Of a stretch of DNA of 64,000 bases, positions 50,415 through 59,762 are shown in pieces. The notes beneath the pieces are model-generated. The model was not told the origin of the DNA, made no database searches, and saw only the letters and a list, made by a program, of their open reading frames with translations. Position numbers and translations under genes: made by a program. The stretch is from Pseudorhodoferax sp. Leaf267. GTDB taxonomy: Bacteria > Pseudomonadota > Gammaproteobacteria > Burkholderiales > Burkholderiaceae_C. How positions within the stretch are numbered: the first letter of the stretch is position 1; every line of letters starts with the position of its first letter. The stretch is from contig NZ_LMMV01000023.1 of the NCBI RefSeq assembly GCF_001422405.1, forward strand, positions 63,156 through 127,155, in the 5' to 3' direction.

Positions 50415-52634
50415 ATGACCCAGACCCACGTTTCCCTCGACTTCAGCGGCAGCGACACCGCCAGCCAGCGCGCCCGCGCCGTCGCGGCCTTCATCGCCAC
50501 CGCGCGCCGCCTGATCCCCGAGCCGACACGCGCCACGCCCGAGCAGCTGCGCGCCACGGCCTCGGCGCTGGAGGCGCTGGGCCTGCAGCGCGCGCTGTTT
50601 CCGCTCGATCACTTTCCCGTGTCCGAGGCCAACCCGGCCCAGGTCTGGCGCCTGGCCGAAGACCTGGATGGCCGCTACGCGCTCTACGCGTCGGCCGGCC
50701 TGCCCGGCAAGGCCCAGCCGCCGCACGACCACACGACTTGGGCCATCATCGCCGGCGTGCACGGCAACGAGCGCAACGTGTTCTACCGCCGCGACGCCAC
50801 GGCCGATGCGCAGCGCCACACCCTGACCGCCCTGCGCACGGTGGACGTGGTGGCCGGTGCCTCCGTCACGCTGCTGCCCAGCGACGTGCACACCATCGAA
50901 CTGGTGGGCGACGCACAGGGCCTGCAGCTGCACTTCTACGGCCTGGCGCTGGACCGCCTGCCCGGCCGTGTGGTGTTCGAGAGCAAGGAGGGCGGCACGT
51001 ACCGCACCTTCGGCCCGCCCAAGTCCATCCGCCATGCGCTCGTCACGCCGCAGGCGCTCAAGGCCGCGCTGGCCGATGGCGAGGAGATCGCCGTGCTCGA
51101 CGTGCGCGAGGCCGGCGTGTTCGCCCACCGCCACATCCTGTTCGCCGCGCCCGCGCCGCTGTGGCGCCTCGAATTGCTGATCGACCGCCTGGTGCCGCGC
51201 CGCAACACGCGCACCGTGCTGGTCGACGGCAACGAGACGCTGGCCCACGAGGCCGCCGCCAAGCTGGCGCGCCTGGGCTGGACCAACCTCTCGGTGCTGG
51301 CCGGCGGCACCGACGGCTGGGAGGCGGCGGGCTACGAGATCTTCAGTGGCAGCAACGTGCCCAGCAAGGCCTTCGGCGAAGTCATCGAGCACGAGAAGCA
51401 CACGCCCTGGATCACGTCCGAACAGCTGGCAGAACGCGTGGCGCGCGGCGACGACATCGTGGTGGTGGACAGCCGCACGCCCGAGGAGTTCGCCGACTTC
51501 AGCCTGCCGTTCGCGCACAGCCTGCCGGGTGCCGAGCTGGTCTACCGCATCGGCGAACTCGCGCCGCGGCCCGAGACCTTCGTGGTGGTGAACTGCGCCG
51601 GCCGCACGCGCAGCATCGTGGGTGCGCAGACGCTGATCGATGCCGGCATTCCGAACCAGGTCGCCTCGCTGCGCAACGGCACCATGGACTGGCTGCTGAC
51701 CGGCCGCACGCTGGCGCATGGCCGCCAGGCCGCGCTGCCGGAGCCCTCGGCCGAGACCTTGGCGACCGCCCGCGCGCGCGCCGAGGCCGTGGCGAAGCGG
51801 GCCGGCGTGCAGCGCATCGACGCGCTGGATCTGGCGCGCTTCGAGGCCGAAGCCGAGGCGCAGGCCCGCACGCTGTACCGCTTCGACGTGCGCACGCGCG
51901 AGGAACACGAGGCCGGCCACCTGCCGGGCTGGCGCTGGGCGCCCGGCGGGCAGCTGGTGCAGGCCACCGACGAATACGCCGCCGCGCGCGGTGCGCGTAT
52001 CGTGCTGGCCGACTGGGACGGCGTGCGTGCGCTGACCACGGGCGCCTGGCTGGCCCAGCTGGGCGGCTACGAGGTCTTCGTGTTCGTGCCGCAGCGCTTG
52101 CCCACGCTGGCGGCCGGCCCCGAGCCGGTGCAGGTGCTGGCCTCGCGCCCGGCGGCCGCGGCCATCGCGCCGGTCCAGGCGCAGGCGCTGCTGGCGGCGG
52201 GCCAGGCCGTGGTGTTCGACGTGGAGCGCCGCGCGGCGTTCGAGAAGCGCCACATCGCCGGCGCGCGGTTCTCGGTGCCGGACCGCCTGCCCGCGTTTGT
52301 GGCCGAGCTGCCGGTGGCGCAGGCCGTGCTGGTCACCTCGCCCGACGGCGTGCTGGCCCGCACCGTGGCCGCCGAGCTGGCGGCGCGCACCGGGCGCGAC
52401 GTGCGCGCGCTCACGGGCGGAACGGCTGCCTGGGCTGCTGCCGGCCTGCCGGTGGAACAGGGTGGCGAGGGCGTGCTGACGGGCGACGACGACCACTGGT
52501 ACAGCCCCTACCACCATGCCGATCTGGCCCAGCGTGATGCGGGCTTTCAACAGTACCTGGATTGGGAACTGGGCCTGGTGGGGCAGCTGGAGCGGGAAGG
52601 GGCGACGGGCATTCGCCTGTTGCCGCAGGCCTGA
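50415..52634 (+). CDS. thiol dioxygenase (CDO-type cupin) fused to four rhodanese domains
   Basis: A 739-residue cytoplasmic protein. Residues 1-205 resemble cysteine dioxygenases: PPHDHTTWAIIAGVHGNERNVFYRR supplies His104 and His106, and LPSDVHTIEL supplies His159, the three iron ligands. Four rhodanese domains follow, at about 206-310, 325-432, 465-560 and 580-680. Only the second has the catalytic cysteine (Cys394, loop CAGRTRS). The others have Asp271, Asp533 and Ser642 near that position, so they are probably structural. The product of thiol dioxygenation, a sulfinate, or a persulfide could pass to the active rhodanese. The substrate is unknown. A Bug receptor gene follows 3 bp downstream. 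Confidence 0.88.
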   Translation: MTQTHVSLDFSGSDTASQRARAVAAFIATARRLIPEPTRATPEQLRATASALEALGLQRALFPLDHFPVSEANPAQVWRLAEDLDGRYALYASAGLPGKAQPPHDHTTWAIIAGVHGNERNVFYRRDATADAQRHTLTALRTVDVVAGASVTLLPSDVHTIELVGDAQGLQLHFYGLALDRLPGRVVFESKEGGTYRTFGPPKSIRHALVTPQALKAALADGEEIAVLDVREAGVFAHRHILFAAPAPLWRLELLIDRLVPRRNTRTVLVDGNETLAHEAAAKLARLGWTNLSVLAGGTDGWEAAGYEIFSGSNVPSKAFGEVIEHEKHTPWITSEQLAERVARGDDIVVVDSRTPEEFADFSLPFAHSLPGAELVYRIGELAPRPETFVVVNCAGRTRSIVGAQTLIDAGIPNQVASLRNGTMDWLLTGRTLAHGRQAALPEPSAETLATARARAEAVAKRAGVQRIDALDLARFEAEAEAQARTLYRFDVRTREEHEAGHLPGWRWAPGGQLVQATDEYAAARGARIVLADWDGVRALTTGAWLAQLGGYEVFVFVPQRLPTLAAGPEPVQVLASRPAAAAIAPVQAQALLAAGQAVVFDVERRAAFEKRHIAGARFSVPDRLPAFVAELPVAQAVLVTSPDGVLARTVAAELAARTGRDVRALTGGTAAWAAAGLPVEQGGEGVLTGDDDHWYSPYHHADLAQRDAGFQQYLDWELGLVGQLEREGATGIRLLPQA

Positions 52635-52637
52635 GAG

Positions 52638-53624
52638 ATGCGCATCACGCCTCTGTACCGCCGCGCACTGCTCGCGCGTGCGGCTGCCTGTGTGGCAGCG
52701 CCCTGGCTGGCCGGCGCGGCGCAGGCCATCGACTTGCGCGGCCGCCCCGTGCGGCTCGTGCTGCCGCTGGCGCCGGGCGGCGCCATGGACGTGTTGGGCC
52801 GCGGCCTGGCCAGCGAACTCGGCCAGCGGCTGGGCACCAACGTCGTGGTGGAAAACCGCGCCGGTGCCGGCGGCAACCTGGCGCATGAACTCGTGGCCGG
52901 CGAGAAGCCCGACGGCCATGCGCTGCTGCTGACCAGCAACGCGCTCGTGGCCAACGTCACGCTGTTCGAAGGCCGCGTGCGCTACGACCCGATCCGCAGC
53001 TTCGCCCCCGTGAGCATCATCGCCAGCACGCCCGCGGCGCTCGTCGTGCGCAGTGATGCGCCGGCCGCCGACGTGGCGGCGCTGGTGCGCCAGGCGCGCG
53101 GCGCGGGGGTCAGCGTGGGTACGCCGGGCTTTGGCAACGGGAACCATCTGGCCCTGGTCAAGCTGCAGCGCGCGCAGGGCGGCGACTGGGTGCATGTGCC
53201 GTACAAGGGCGCCGGCCCTGCGGTGGTCGGCCTGCTGGGCGGCGAGACCGACGCGGCCATCGTGGCCCTGCCGGCGGCCCTGGCGCAGGTGCAGTCGGGC
53301 AAGCTGCGTGCGCTGGCCGTGCTGCAGGGGCGGCGCAGCCCCATCACGCCCGAGGTGCCCACGCTGGCCGAGGCCGGCGTGGCGCTGACGCTGGATACCG
53401 GCTGGTTCGGCCTGCTGGCGCCTGGCGGCACACCGAGCGATGTGGTCGAGCGCGTGCACCAGGCCGCGGCCGATGCACTGGCCGACCCGGCCTTTCGCGC
53501 GCAACTGGGGCGCCAGGGCTTCGAGACCGTCGGCAGCACGCCGCAGGCGTTCGCGCAGCAGCTCCGCGCCGACGTGGCCTACTTTCCGCCCCTGCTCAAG
53601 AGCATCGGCGCACGCGTTGAGTGA
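52638..53624 (+). CDS. Bug/TctC-type periplasmic solute receptor
   Basis: A 328-residue protein with a signal peptide (ITPLYRRALLARAAACVAAPWLAGAAQA). It has the family pattern GRPVRLVLPLAPGGAMDVLGRGLASELGQ, VVENRAGAGGNLAHELVAGEKPDGHALLLTSNALVANVTLF, GFGNGNHLALVKLQRA and YKGAGPAVVGLLGGETDAAIVAL. It starts 3 bp after the dioxygenase-rhodanese stop, so the two are co-transcribed, suggesting that it captures the substrate of that enzyme, possibly an organosulfur acid. This link is inference. Confidence 0.94.
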   Translation: MRITPLYRRALLARAAACVAAPWLAGAAQAIDLRGRPVRLVLPLAPGGAMDVLGRGLASELGQRLGTNVVVENRAGAGGNLAHELVAGEKPDGHALLLTSNALVANVTLFEGRVRYDPIRSFAPVSIIASTPAALVVRSDAPAADVAALVRQARGAGVSVGTPGFGNGNHLALVKLQRAQGGDWVHVPYKGAGPAVVGLLGGETDAAIVALPAALAQVQSGKLRALAVLQGRRSPITPEVPTLAEAGVALTLDTGWFGLLAPGGTPSDVVERVHQAAADALADPAFRAQLGRQGFETVGSTPQAFAQQLRADVAYFPPLLKSIGARVE

Positions 53625-53644
53625 CGCATCAGCAGGAAGCCTTC

Positions 53645-54412
53645 ATGCCGACCATCGCCCTGGGTGCCAGCATCCATTACGAGACCTACGCCCCCGGGCC
53701 CGACGCGCCACAGGGCCTGCCCGTGCTGCTGCTCGCGCCGGGCGGCCTGCGCTCGCGCATCGGCCTGTGGCGCCACACGCACGACGGCCGCCCGCGGCCC
53801 TGGCCCGATCCGACGGTCGAGCTGGCCCGCGCGCACCGCGTGGTGGCGCTGGACCAGCGCAACGCCGGACTGTCGCGTGCGCCCGTGCGGCCCGACGACG
53901 GCTGGCACAGCTTTGCGGCCGACCACCTGGGTGTGCTCGATGCGCTGGGCATAGCCCGCTTCCACGTGGTGGGCGCGTGCATCGGCGCGTCGTTCGCATT
54001 GAGGCTGGCGGAATGCGCGCCGCAGCGCGTGGCGTCGGCCGTGCTGCAGCAGCCGATCGGCTGGACAGCCGAAAACGCGCTGCTGCGGCCCGAGAGCTTC
54101 GAGGCCTGGGCGCGCGACGCGCGGCCGTGGCTGCCGGGCGTGCCCGAGGCGCATCTGCGGGCGCTGGAGCGCAACCTCTTTGGCGGTGACGACTTCGTGT
54201 TCAGCGTGTCGCGCCAGTTCGTGCGCGAGACGCAGACGCCGCTGTTGGTCCTGGCCGGCAACGATGTGCACCACCCGGCGGAGACGTCGCGGGAACTGGC
54301 AGCGTTGGCGCGGCGGGGGCGCCTGGTGCCGCAGTGGACCGGCGAGGCCCACCGCGCCACCTATGTGCAAGGGATTCTGGAATTCTTCCGGCAGGCGGAA
54401 GCGGCGGGCTGA
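53645..54412 (+). CDS. alpha/beta hydrolase with Cys in the nucleophile elbow
   Basis: A 255-residue protein starting MPTIALGASIHYETYAPG; AGGAAG lies 6 bp upstream. The fold is that of the HIP/lactonase-type hydrolases: LLLAPGGLRSRIG (oxyanion region), VVALDQRNAGLSRAP, and the nucleophile elbow VVGACIGASFALRLAE. The elbow has Cys rather than Ser (GACIG), as in dienelactone hydrolases. Asp in LAGNDVHHP and His in GEAHRATY complete a possible triad. It lies 20 bp downstream of the Bug receptor in the same operon. Its substrate is not evident. Confidence 0.85.
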   Translation: MPTIALGASIHYETYAPGPDAPQGLPVLLLAPGGLRSRIGLWRHTHDGRPRPWPDPTVELARAHRVVALDQRNAGLSRAPVRPDDGWHSFAADHLGVLDALGIARFHVVGACIGASFALRLAECAPQRVASAVLQQPIGWTAENALLRPESFEAWARDARPWLPGVPEAHLRALERNLFGGDDFVFSVSRQFVRETQTPLLVLAGNDVHHPAETSRELAALARRGRLVPQWTGEAHRATYVQGILEFFRQAEAAG

Positions 54413-54479
54413 CACGCACGCCACGCCGGCCAGGGCAGGCCAGTTAGAGTGGGGGCCGCTCCGCTCTCGACTGCCCCCC

Positions 54480-55322
54480 ATGAAACCGCCCGCCCGCCTG
54501 CAATCGCTCATCGAAGAGGGCCTGATCGACACCGTGGTGCGCCAGCTCATGAGCGGCAAGGAGGCCATGGTGTTCGTGGTGCGCAGTGGCGACCACACGC
54601 ACTGCGCCAAGGTCTACAAGGAGGCCACGCAGCGCAGCTTCCGCCAGGCCGTGGACTACACCGAGAACCGCAAGGTGAAGAACTCGCGCCAGGCCCGCGC
54701 CATGGCCAAGGGTACGAAGTTCGGCCGGCAGGCGCAGGAGGCCGCCTGGCAGAGCGCCGAGGTCGACGCCCTGTACCGGTTGGCCGATGCGGGCGTGCGC
54801 GTGCCCAGGCCCTACAACTTCTTCGAGGGCGTGCTGCTGATGGAGCTGGTGACCGACGCGGCCGGCGATGCCGCGCCGCGCCTGAACGACGTGGACTTCA
54901 CGCCGCAAGACGCACGCCGCCACCACGCCACGCTGGTGACCGAGGTCGTGCGCATGCTGTGCGCGGGTGTCGTGCATGGCGACCTGTCGGAGTTCAACAT
55001 CCTGCTGGCCGCCGACGGCCCGGTCATCATCGATCTGCCGCAGGCCGTGGACGCGGCCGGCAACAACCACGCGCAACGCATGCTGCTGCGGGATGTGGGC
55101 AACCTCGCGGACTTCTTCGGGCGGTTCGCGCCGGAGCTGCGGGGCACGGCGTATGGGCCGGAGATCTGGGGGCTGTACCAGGCGGGGTTGTTGCAGGTGG
55201 ACAGTGTGCTGACGGGGCGGTTCGAGAAGACCGCGGCAGCGGTGGACATGGGCGGCGTGCTGCGCGAGATCGATGCGGCGCGGGATGAGGAGGCGGCGCG
55301 GCTGGTGCGGATGGGGCGGTGA
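54480..55322 (+). CDS. RIO1-family serine protein kinase
   Basis: A 280-residue protein starting MKPPARLQSLIEEGLID. It has the RIO kinase features: ATP-binding GKEAMVFVVRSGDHTHCAKVYKEATQRSFRQ with the catalytic Lys, the flexible-loop segment NRKVKNSRQARAMAKGTKFGRQ, hinge VLLMELVT, the catalytic loop VHGDLSEFNILL and the metal-binding IIDLPQAVD. RIO kinases are atypical Ser/Thr kinases, involved in ribosome maturation in archaea and eukaryotes; bacterial roles are unclear. The gene lies after the alpha/beta hydrolase gene on the same strand with a 67-bp gap. Confidence 0.9.
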   Translation: MKPPARLQSLIEEGLIDTVVRQLMSGKEAMVFVVRSGDHTHCAKVYKEATQRSFRQAVDYTENRKVKNSRQARAMAKGTKFGRQAQEAAWQSAEVDALYRLADAGVRVPRPYNFFEGVLLMELVTDAAGDAAPRLNDVDFTPQDARRHHATLVTEVVRMLCAGVVHGDLSEFNILLAADGPVIIDLPQAVDAAGNNHAQRMLLRDVGNLADFFGRFAPELRGTAYGPEIWGLYQAGLLQVDSVLTGRFEKTAAAVDMGGVLREIDAARDEEAARLVRMGR

Positions 55323-55360
55323 GTCGGGCGCGGGCCATCGCTGCGCTCGGCCCTGGGGAG

Positions 55361-55465
55361 CCCTCACCCCGGCCCTCTCCCGCATCCGGGAGAGGGAGAC
55401 GGGCCAATGAAAGCGCTCGGTCTTCTTGCCCCTCTCCCGTGCGCGGGAGAGGGTTGGGGTGAGGG
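55361..55465. repeat. dispersed palindromic element, copy 2
   Basis: Inverted 21-bp arms at 55361-55381 and 55445-55465, with two G-T wobble positions in the stem. Smaller hairpins are nested in each arm (CTCTCCCG/CGGGAGAG). The right arm is identical to the right arm of the element at 34756-34849. It lies between the converging RIO kinase and MetC-like genes, a position suited to a bidirectional transcription stop. Confidence 0.85.
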
Positions 55466-55471
55466 TCTGCG

Positions 55472-56686
55472 TTACGCAGCCACCGCCAACTGACTCTGGC
55501 TCTCCGCCCGCACCAACGCCTGCCCCAGGTCCGCGATCAGGTCCTGCGGGTCCTCCAGCCCCACATGCAGCCGCACGACCGGATCGGTGCCGTTCCATGC
55601 ACTGTGCTCGCGCAGCCGCTCCGGCGCCGCGATCAGCGCCAGGCTCTCATAGCCACCCCACGACGCCCCGATGCCGAAGAACTGCAGCGCATCGATGAAG
55701 GTCTCGGCCTGCTGCTGGTCCGCGCCCTCCAGCACGAACGATACGAGCCCGCTCGCACCGGTGAAGTCCCGCTTCCACAGCGCATGGCCCGGGTCGTCCG
55801 CCAACGCGGGGTAGAACACGCGGCCCACCTGCGGCTGCCGGTGCAGCCACTGCGCAACCTCGGTCGCATGGCGCTGGTGCTGCGCCAGGCGCACCGGCAG
55901 CGTGCGCACGCCGCGCAGGGCCAGGTAGGCGTCGTCGGCGCCGATGGTCAGGCCCAGGGCTTCATACGCGGTGGACAGCTTGGCGGCCAGCGCCGGCGAG
56001 TCGGCCACCACGATGCCCTGCATCACGTCCGAATGCCCGGCGATGTACTTGGTCGCTGCCTGGATGGAGAGGTTGGCGCCGAGCTGCAGCGGCTTGTAGA
56101 ACCAGCCGCCGCTCCAGGTGTTGTCGGTCGCCACCGGGATGCCGTGCGCGCGCGCCACGGCCGTCAGCGCCGGCAGGTCCAGCACCTCGTACAGCAGCGA
56201 GCTGGGCGACTCCAGGTAGACGAGTTTGGTGTTGGGGCGGATCTTCGCGACCAGGTCGTCCTGCGAGGGCGAGAAGTATTCGAGCGTGATGCCCAGCCGC
56301 TGCAGTAGCGTGGCGTCGACGCGGCGCACGGGCGAGTAGACGCTGTCGGCCACCAGCGCATGGTCGCCGGGCGAGAGCAGGGCCAGCAGCACCAGCGTGA
56401 TGGCGGACAGGCCCGAGGGCGTGAGGAAGGCGCGGTGGCCGCCCTCCAGCGCGGTGACGGCGTCTTCGAGCGCGCGGTGCGTGTCCAGCCCGTGCCGGCC
56501 GTACGAGGCCACGCGCTCGCCGGCCACGCGCCGGTGGTGGTGGTCGGCGTAGGCGGCGGTGTCGGCGAAACGCACGGTGCTGGTGCGCACCACCGGCACG
56601 TTCACGGGGCCGGAGCCGCCGCGCAGGGGCGGCGTGCCGGCGTGCAGCAGGCGCGTGGCGGGGCCGATGGGCGGGGCCTGCGTCAT
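55472..56686 (-). CDS. metC: cystathionine beta-lyase (MetC-like, PLP-dependent)
   Basis: A 404-residue PLP enzyme. The MetC-type signature YGRHGLDTHRALEDAVTALEGG is at about 62-83. It is followed by LTPSGLSAIT, DSVYSPVRR, VATDNTWSGGWFYKPLQLGANLS and the PLP-lysine in QAATKYIAGHSD (Lys213). It cleaves cystathionine or other C-S bonds of thiol amino acids with release of a thiol, ammonia and a keto acid. The start overlaps the stop of the CDO-type gene (ATGA). In this transport operon it may act on an imported organosulfur compound rather than in methionine synthesis. Confidence 0.9.
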   Translation of the reverse strand: MTQAPPIGPATRLLHAGTPPLRGGSGPVNVPVVRTSTVRFADTAAYADHHHRRVAGERVASYGRHGLDTHRALEDAVTALEGGHRAFLTPSGLSAITLVLLALLSPGDHALVADSVYSPVRRVDATLLQRLGITLEYFSPSQDDLVAKIRPNTKLVYLESPSSLLYEVLDLPALTAVARAHGIPVATDNTWSGGWFYKPLQLGANLSIQAATKYIAGHSDVMQGIVVADSPALAAKLSTAYEALGLTIGADDAYLALRGVRTLPVRLAQHQRHATEVAQWLHRQPQVGRVFYPALADDPGHALWKRDFTGASGLVSFVLEGADQQQAETFIDALQFFGIGASWGGYESLALIAAPERLREHSAWNGTDPVVRLHVGLEDPQDLIADLGQALVRAESQSQLAVAA

Positions 56687-57312
56687 ACGGCGGCTTCCTC
56701 GCTGGGCTTGAGCTGCGAGGCGTTGTAGCGCACCACCTTGCCGGTCTCGGGCTCGATGCCGATGCGGTCCGTCAGGCGTTCCAGCGGCAGGCCGTACAGG
56801 TGGAAGTGCAGCGTGGGCTCGCTGCCCTTCACGTGGATGCTGTGGATGTCGTCGGGCAAAAAGGCGATGGGCGTGCCGGGCCGCACCGTCACCTCGCGCG
56901 CCACTTCCAGCTGCGCATGGTCGGGGTTGCGGCCGTCGTCGGTGCGCGCGTAGACGCGGTTCTCTTCCTCGCCCTGCACGGCCACGATGACGGCCCAGGT
57001 CGTGTGGTTGTGCGGCCAGGTGGTCTTGCCGGGGTTGATCGAGTTCAGGTAGAGGGCCAGGCCGTCGTCGCCATCGGCAGCATTGAGCCGGTAGCGCGTG
57101 GATGCGCCCACGCCTTCCGTTGCGGCTGGCGGCGGGAAGTCGGCGCGCGTGAACCAATCGGCGTGCGCGGCCAGGCGCTCCAGCCGCGCCGTGATGGCGG
57201 CGAGAACGCTGCGGTCGGGCGGGCCGCCGGCCACGAGCTGGCGCACGTCGGCCAGGGTCTCGTCAATCGCCTGGCGGCGTTCGGATTGCAGGGCGGTAGG
57301 GGCTTGGGTCAT
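56683..57312 (-). CDS. CDO-type cupin, putative thiol dioxygenase
   Basis: A 209-residue protein starting MTQAPTALQSERRQAIDE. The cupin segment WPHNHTTWAVIVAVQGEEENRVYAR gives two His of the iron site, and FLPDDIHSIHVKGSEPTLHFHLYGLPLERL gives the third. This is the same pattern as in the N-terminal domain of the fusion at 50415-52634 and in bacterial cysteine or 3-mercaptopropionate dioxygenases. It adds O2 to a free thiol to give a sulfinate. It is placed between the ABC transporter ATPase gene and the lyase gene, with translation coupled to the latter, which suggests that it oxidises the thiol the lyase releases. Confidence 0.88.
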   Translation of the reverse strand: MTQAPTALQSERRQAIDETLADVRQLVAGGPPDRSVLAAITARLERLAAHADWFTRADFPPPAATEGVGASTRYRLNAADGDDGLALYLNSINPGKTTWPHNHTTWAVIVAVQGEEENRVYARTDDGRNPDHAQLEVAREVTVRPGTPIAFLPDDIHSIHVKGSEPTLHFHLYGLPLERLTDRIGIEPETGKVVRYNASQLKPSEEAAV

Positions 57313-57331
57313 GGGGTTCTCCTTGGATGTT

Positions 57332-58159
<828 letters not shown>

Positions 58160-58189
58160 GGCAGTGGCCGCGATGGAGGAGAGAAAGGT

Positions 58190-59020
58190 TCAGTGGCGTT
58201 CATGGCGGCGCTCCAGCGCGCGGGTGGCGCGGGCAATCGGGTAGCAGTAGGCGAAGAACAGCACCAGCAGCGTGAAGTACACGAGGATGGTGAAGTCGGT
58301 GCGGGCCACGGTGTTGCTGGCGATCTGCGCCGTGTCCACCACGTCGTGCACGCCGACCAGCGAGGCGAGTGAAGTGCTCATGGTGATGCTGGCGTACAGG
58401 TTCATCCACGGCGGCAGCATGCGGCGCACGCACTGCGGCAGCACCACCAGCCGGAAGATCTGGCTGCGCTTGAAGGCCAGCGACTGCGCCGCCTCCCATT
58501 GCGCGCTGGGGATGGACTGGATCGCCCCGCGGAAGATCTCGGCCACGTTGGCGCTGGTGGGCAGCGCCAGGCCCAGCACCACCTTCACCCAGTCGGGGAA
58601 CGGGAAGGTCCAGGCCACGATGTTCAGCTCGAACGGGAACACGTAGGTCGTGAAGTAGATCAGCACCAGGATGGGCGCATTGCGGAACACCTGCACGTAG
58701 CAGCGCATGAGCACGCGCACGGCCGGCAGGGGCGACAGCGACAGCGCGCCCACGACCAGGCCGACCACGGTGCCGATAGCCACGGCCAGCACGCTGATCT
58801 CGATGTTCACGAGCAGGCCGCGCAGCAGCGCCGGCATCCAGCGCCACAGGTGCGTGAAGGCCGCGGGCGCGCTGCCCGTGGCGTTCCAGTACCCCAGCAC
58901 GGCCAGCGCCGCGGCGGCGGCGATCAGCCAGGGGTTGCGCGCGGCGTTCAGCAGCGCGGCGGGCAAGCCCAAGGCGCGAGAGGGCGCGGCGGCGCGGGGC
59001 AGGGTGGCTTCATTGGCCAT
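58190..59020 (-). CDS. amino acid ABC transporter permease (second subunit)
   Basis: A 276-residue membrane protein. After an N-terminal helix pair (ALGLPAALLNAARNPWLIAAAAALAVLGYW), it has the HisMQ-type block LLRGLLVNIEISVLAVAIGTVVGLVVGALSLSPLPAVRVLMRCYVQVFRNAPILVLIYFTTYVFP. The coupling motif SAQWEAAQSLAFKRSQIFRLVVLPQCVRRMLPP resembles EAA...G. It overlaps the preceding permease gene by 11 bp and forms a heterodimer channel with it. Confidence 0.94.
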   Translation of the reverse strand: MANEATLPRAAAPSRALGLPAALLNAARNPWLIAAAAALAVLGYWNATGSAPAAFTHLWRWMPALLRGLLVNIEISVLAVAIGTVVGLVVGALSLSPLPAVRVLMRCYVQVFRNAPILVLIYFTTYVFPFELNIVAWTFPFPDWVKVVLGLALPTSANVAEIFRGAIQSIPSAQWEAAQSLAFKRSQIFRLVVLPQCVRRMLPPWMNLYASITMSTSLASLVGVHDVVDTAQIASNTVARTDFTILVYFTLLVLFFAYCYPIARATRALERRHERH

Positions 59021-59762
59021 AGCCGGGCATCCTCCATCGGTGTTCTAGCCAGCGGCCGGCGCGGCTCACGAGCCAGGTCAAGAGGCCGAACCAGATCAGG
59101 ATCAGCAGCAGCAGTTCCAGCACGTTGTCGCGTTGCGACCAGATCATGATGGACTCGTAGGTCACGTCGCCGACCGCGATGGCCGAGGCCACGGCCGTCA
59201 TCTTCACGAGGTCCACGAGGTTGTTGACCAGCGAGGGCAGCGCGAAGCGCACGGCCAGCGGCAGCTGCACGCGCGCCAGCAGCTGGCGCTGCGAGAAGCC
59301 CAGCGAGCGCGCGGCCTCCAGCGTGGTACCGGGCACGGCCTCGATGCCGGCGCGCAGCGCCTCGGCATGGAACACGCCCTTGTGCAGCGACACCACGATC
59401 ACCACCCACACGAAGGGCGTGAGCGGGTTGTTGCCGGCGCCGAAATCGCGCAGCTGCTGCGTGATCAGCATGTTGAGCACGAGGAAGGCGCAGTACAGCT
59501 GCACCAGCGTGGGCGTGTTGCGCGTGACCTCGACGAAGGCGCGCGCGGGGCCGGCGATCCAGGCGCGGCTGGACGTCATGAGCGCGGCCAGCAGCACGCC
59601 GGCCGCCAGGCTGCCCGGGATGGTCAGCAGCGCGAGCTGCACGGTCACGCCCAGGCCGCGCACGAAGGCCTGGCGCTCGCTGGCGTCGAGCACGAAGGCG
59701 TAGTTCAGGCCCAGGTTCTTGAATGCCGCCACGCCCTGCACGAGCAGGGTGTCGGTGGTCAT
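59010..59762 (-). CDS. amino acid ABC transporter permease (first subunit)
   Basis: A 250-residue membrane protein starting MTTDTLLVQGVAAFKNLG. It has FVRGLGVTVQLALLTIPGSLAAGVLLAALMTSSRAW, FVEVTRNTPTLVQLYCAFLVLNMLI and the ATPase-coupling PGTTLEAARSLGFSQRQLLARVQLPLAVRFALPSLVNNLVDLVKMT. These are the HisM/GlnP permease signatures. Its start overlaps the aminotransferase stop (ATGA), so enzyme and transporter are translated together. Confidence 0.94.
   Translation of the reverse strand: MTTDTLLVQGVAAFKNLGLNYAFVLDASERQAFVRGLGVTVQLALLTIPGSLAAGVLLAALMTSSRAWIAGPARAFVEVTRNTPTLVQLYCAFLVLNMLITQQLRDFGAGNNPLTPFVWVVIVVSLHKGVFHAEALRAGIEAVPGTTLEAARSLGFSQRQLLARVQLPLAVRFALPSLVNNLVDLVKMTAVASAIAVGDVTYESIMIWSQRDNVLELLLLILIWFGLLTWLVSRAGRWLEHRWRMPGYGQ

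Noticed and set aside
50394-53504. Antisense frame of about 1000 codons opposite the dioxygenase-rhodanese gene
   Set aside because: It covers two real plus-strand genes. Its composition (His, Arg, Ala, Gly, Gln) is that of an antisense shadow, and no family motif is visible.
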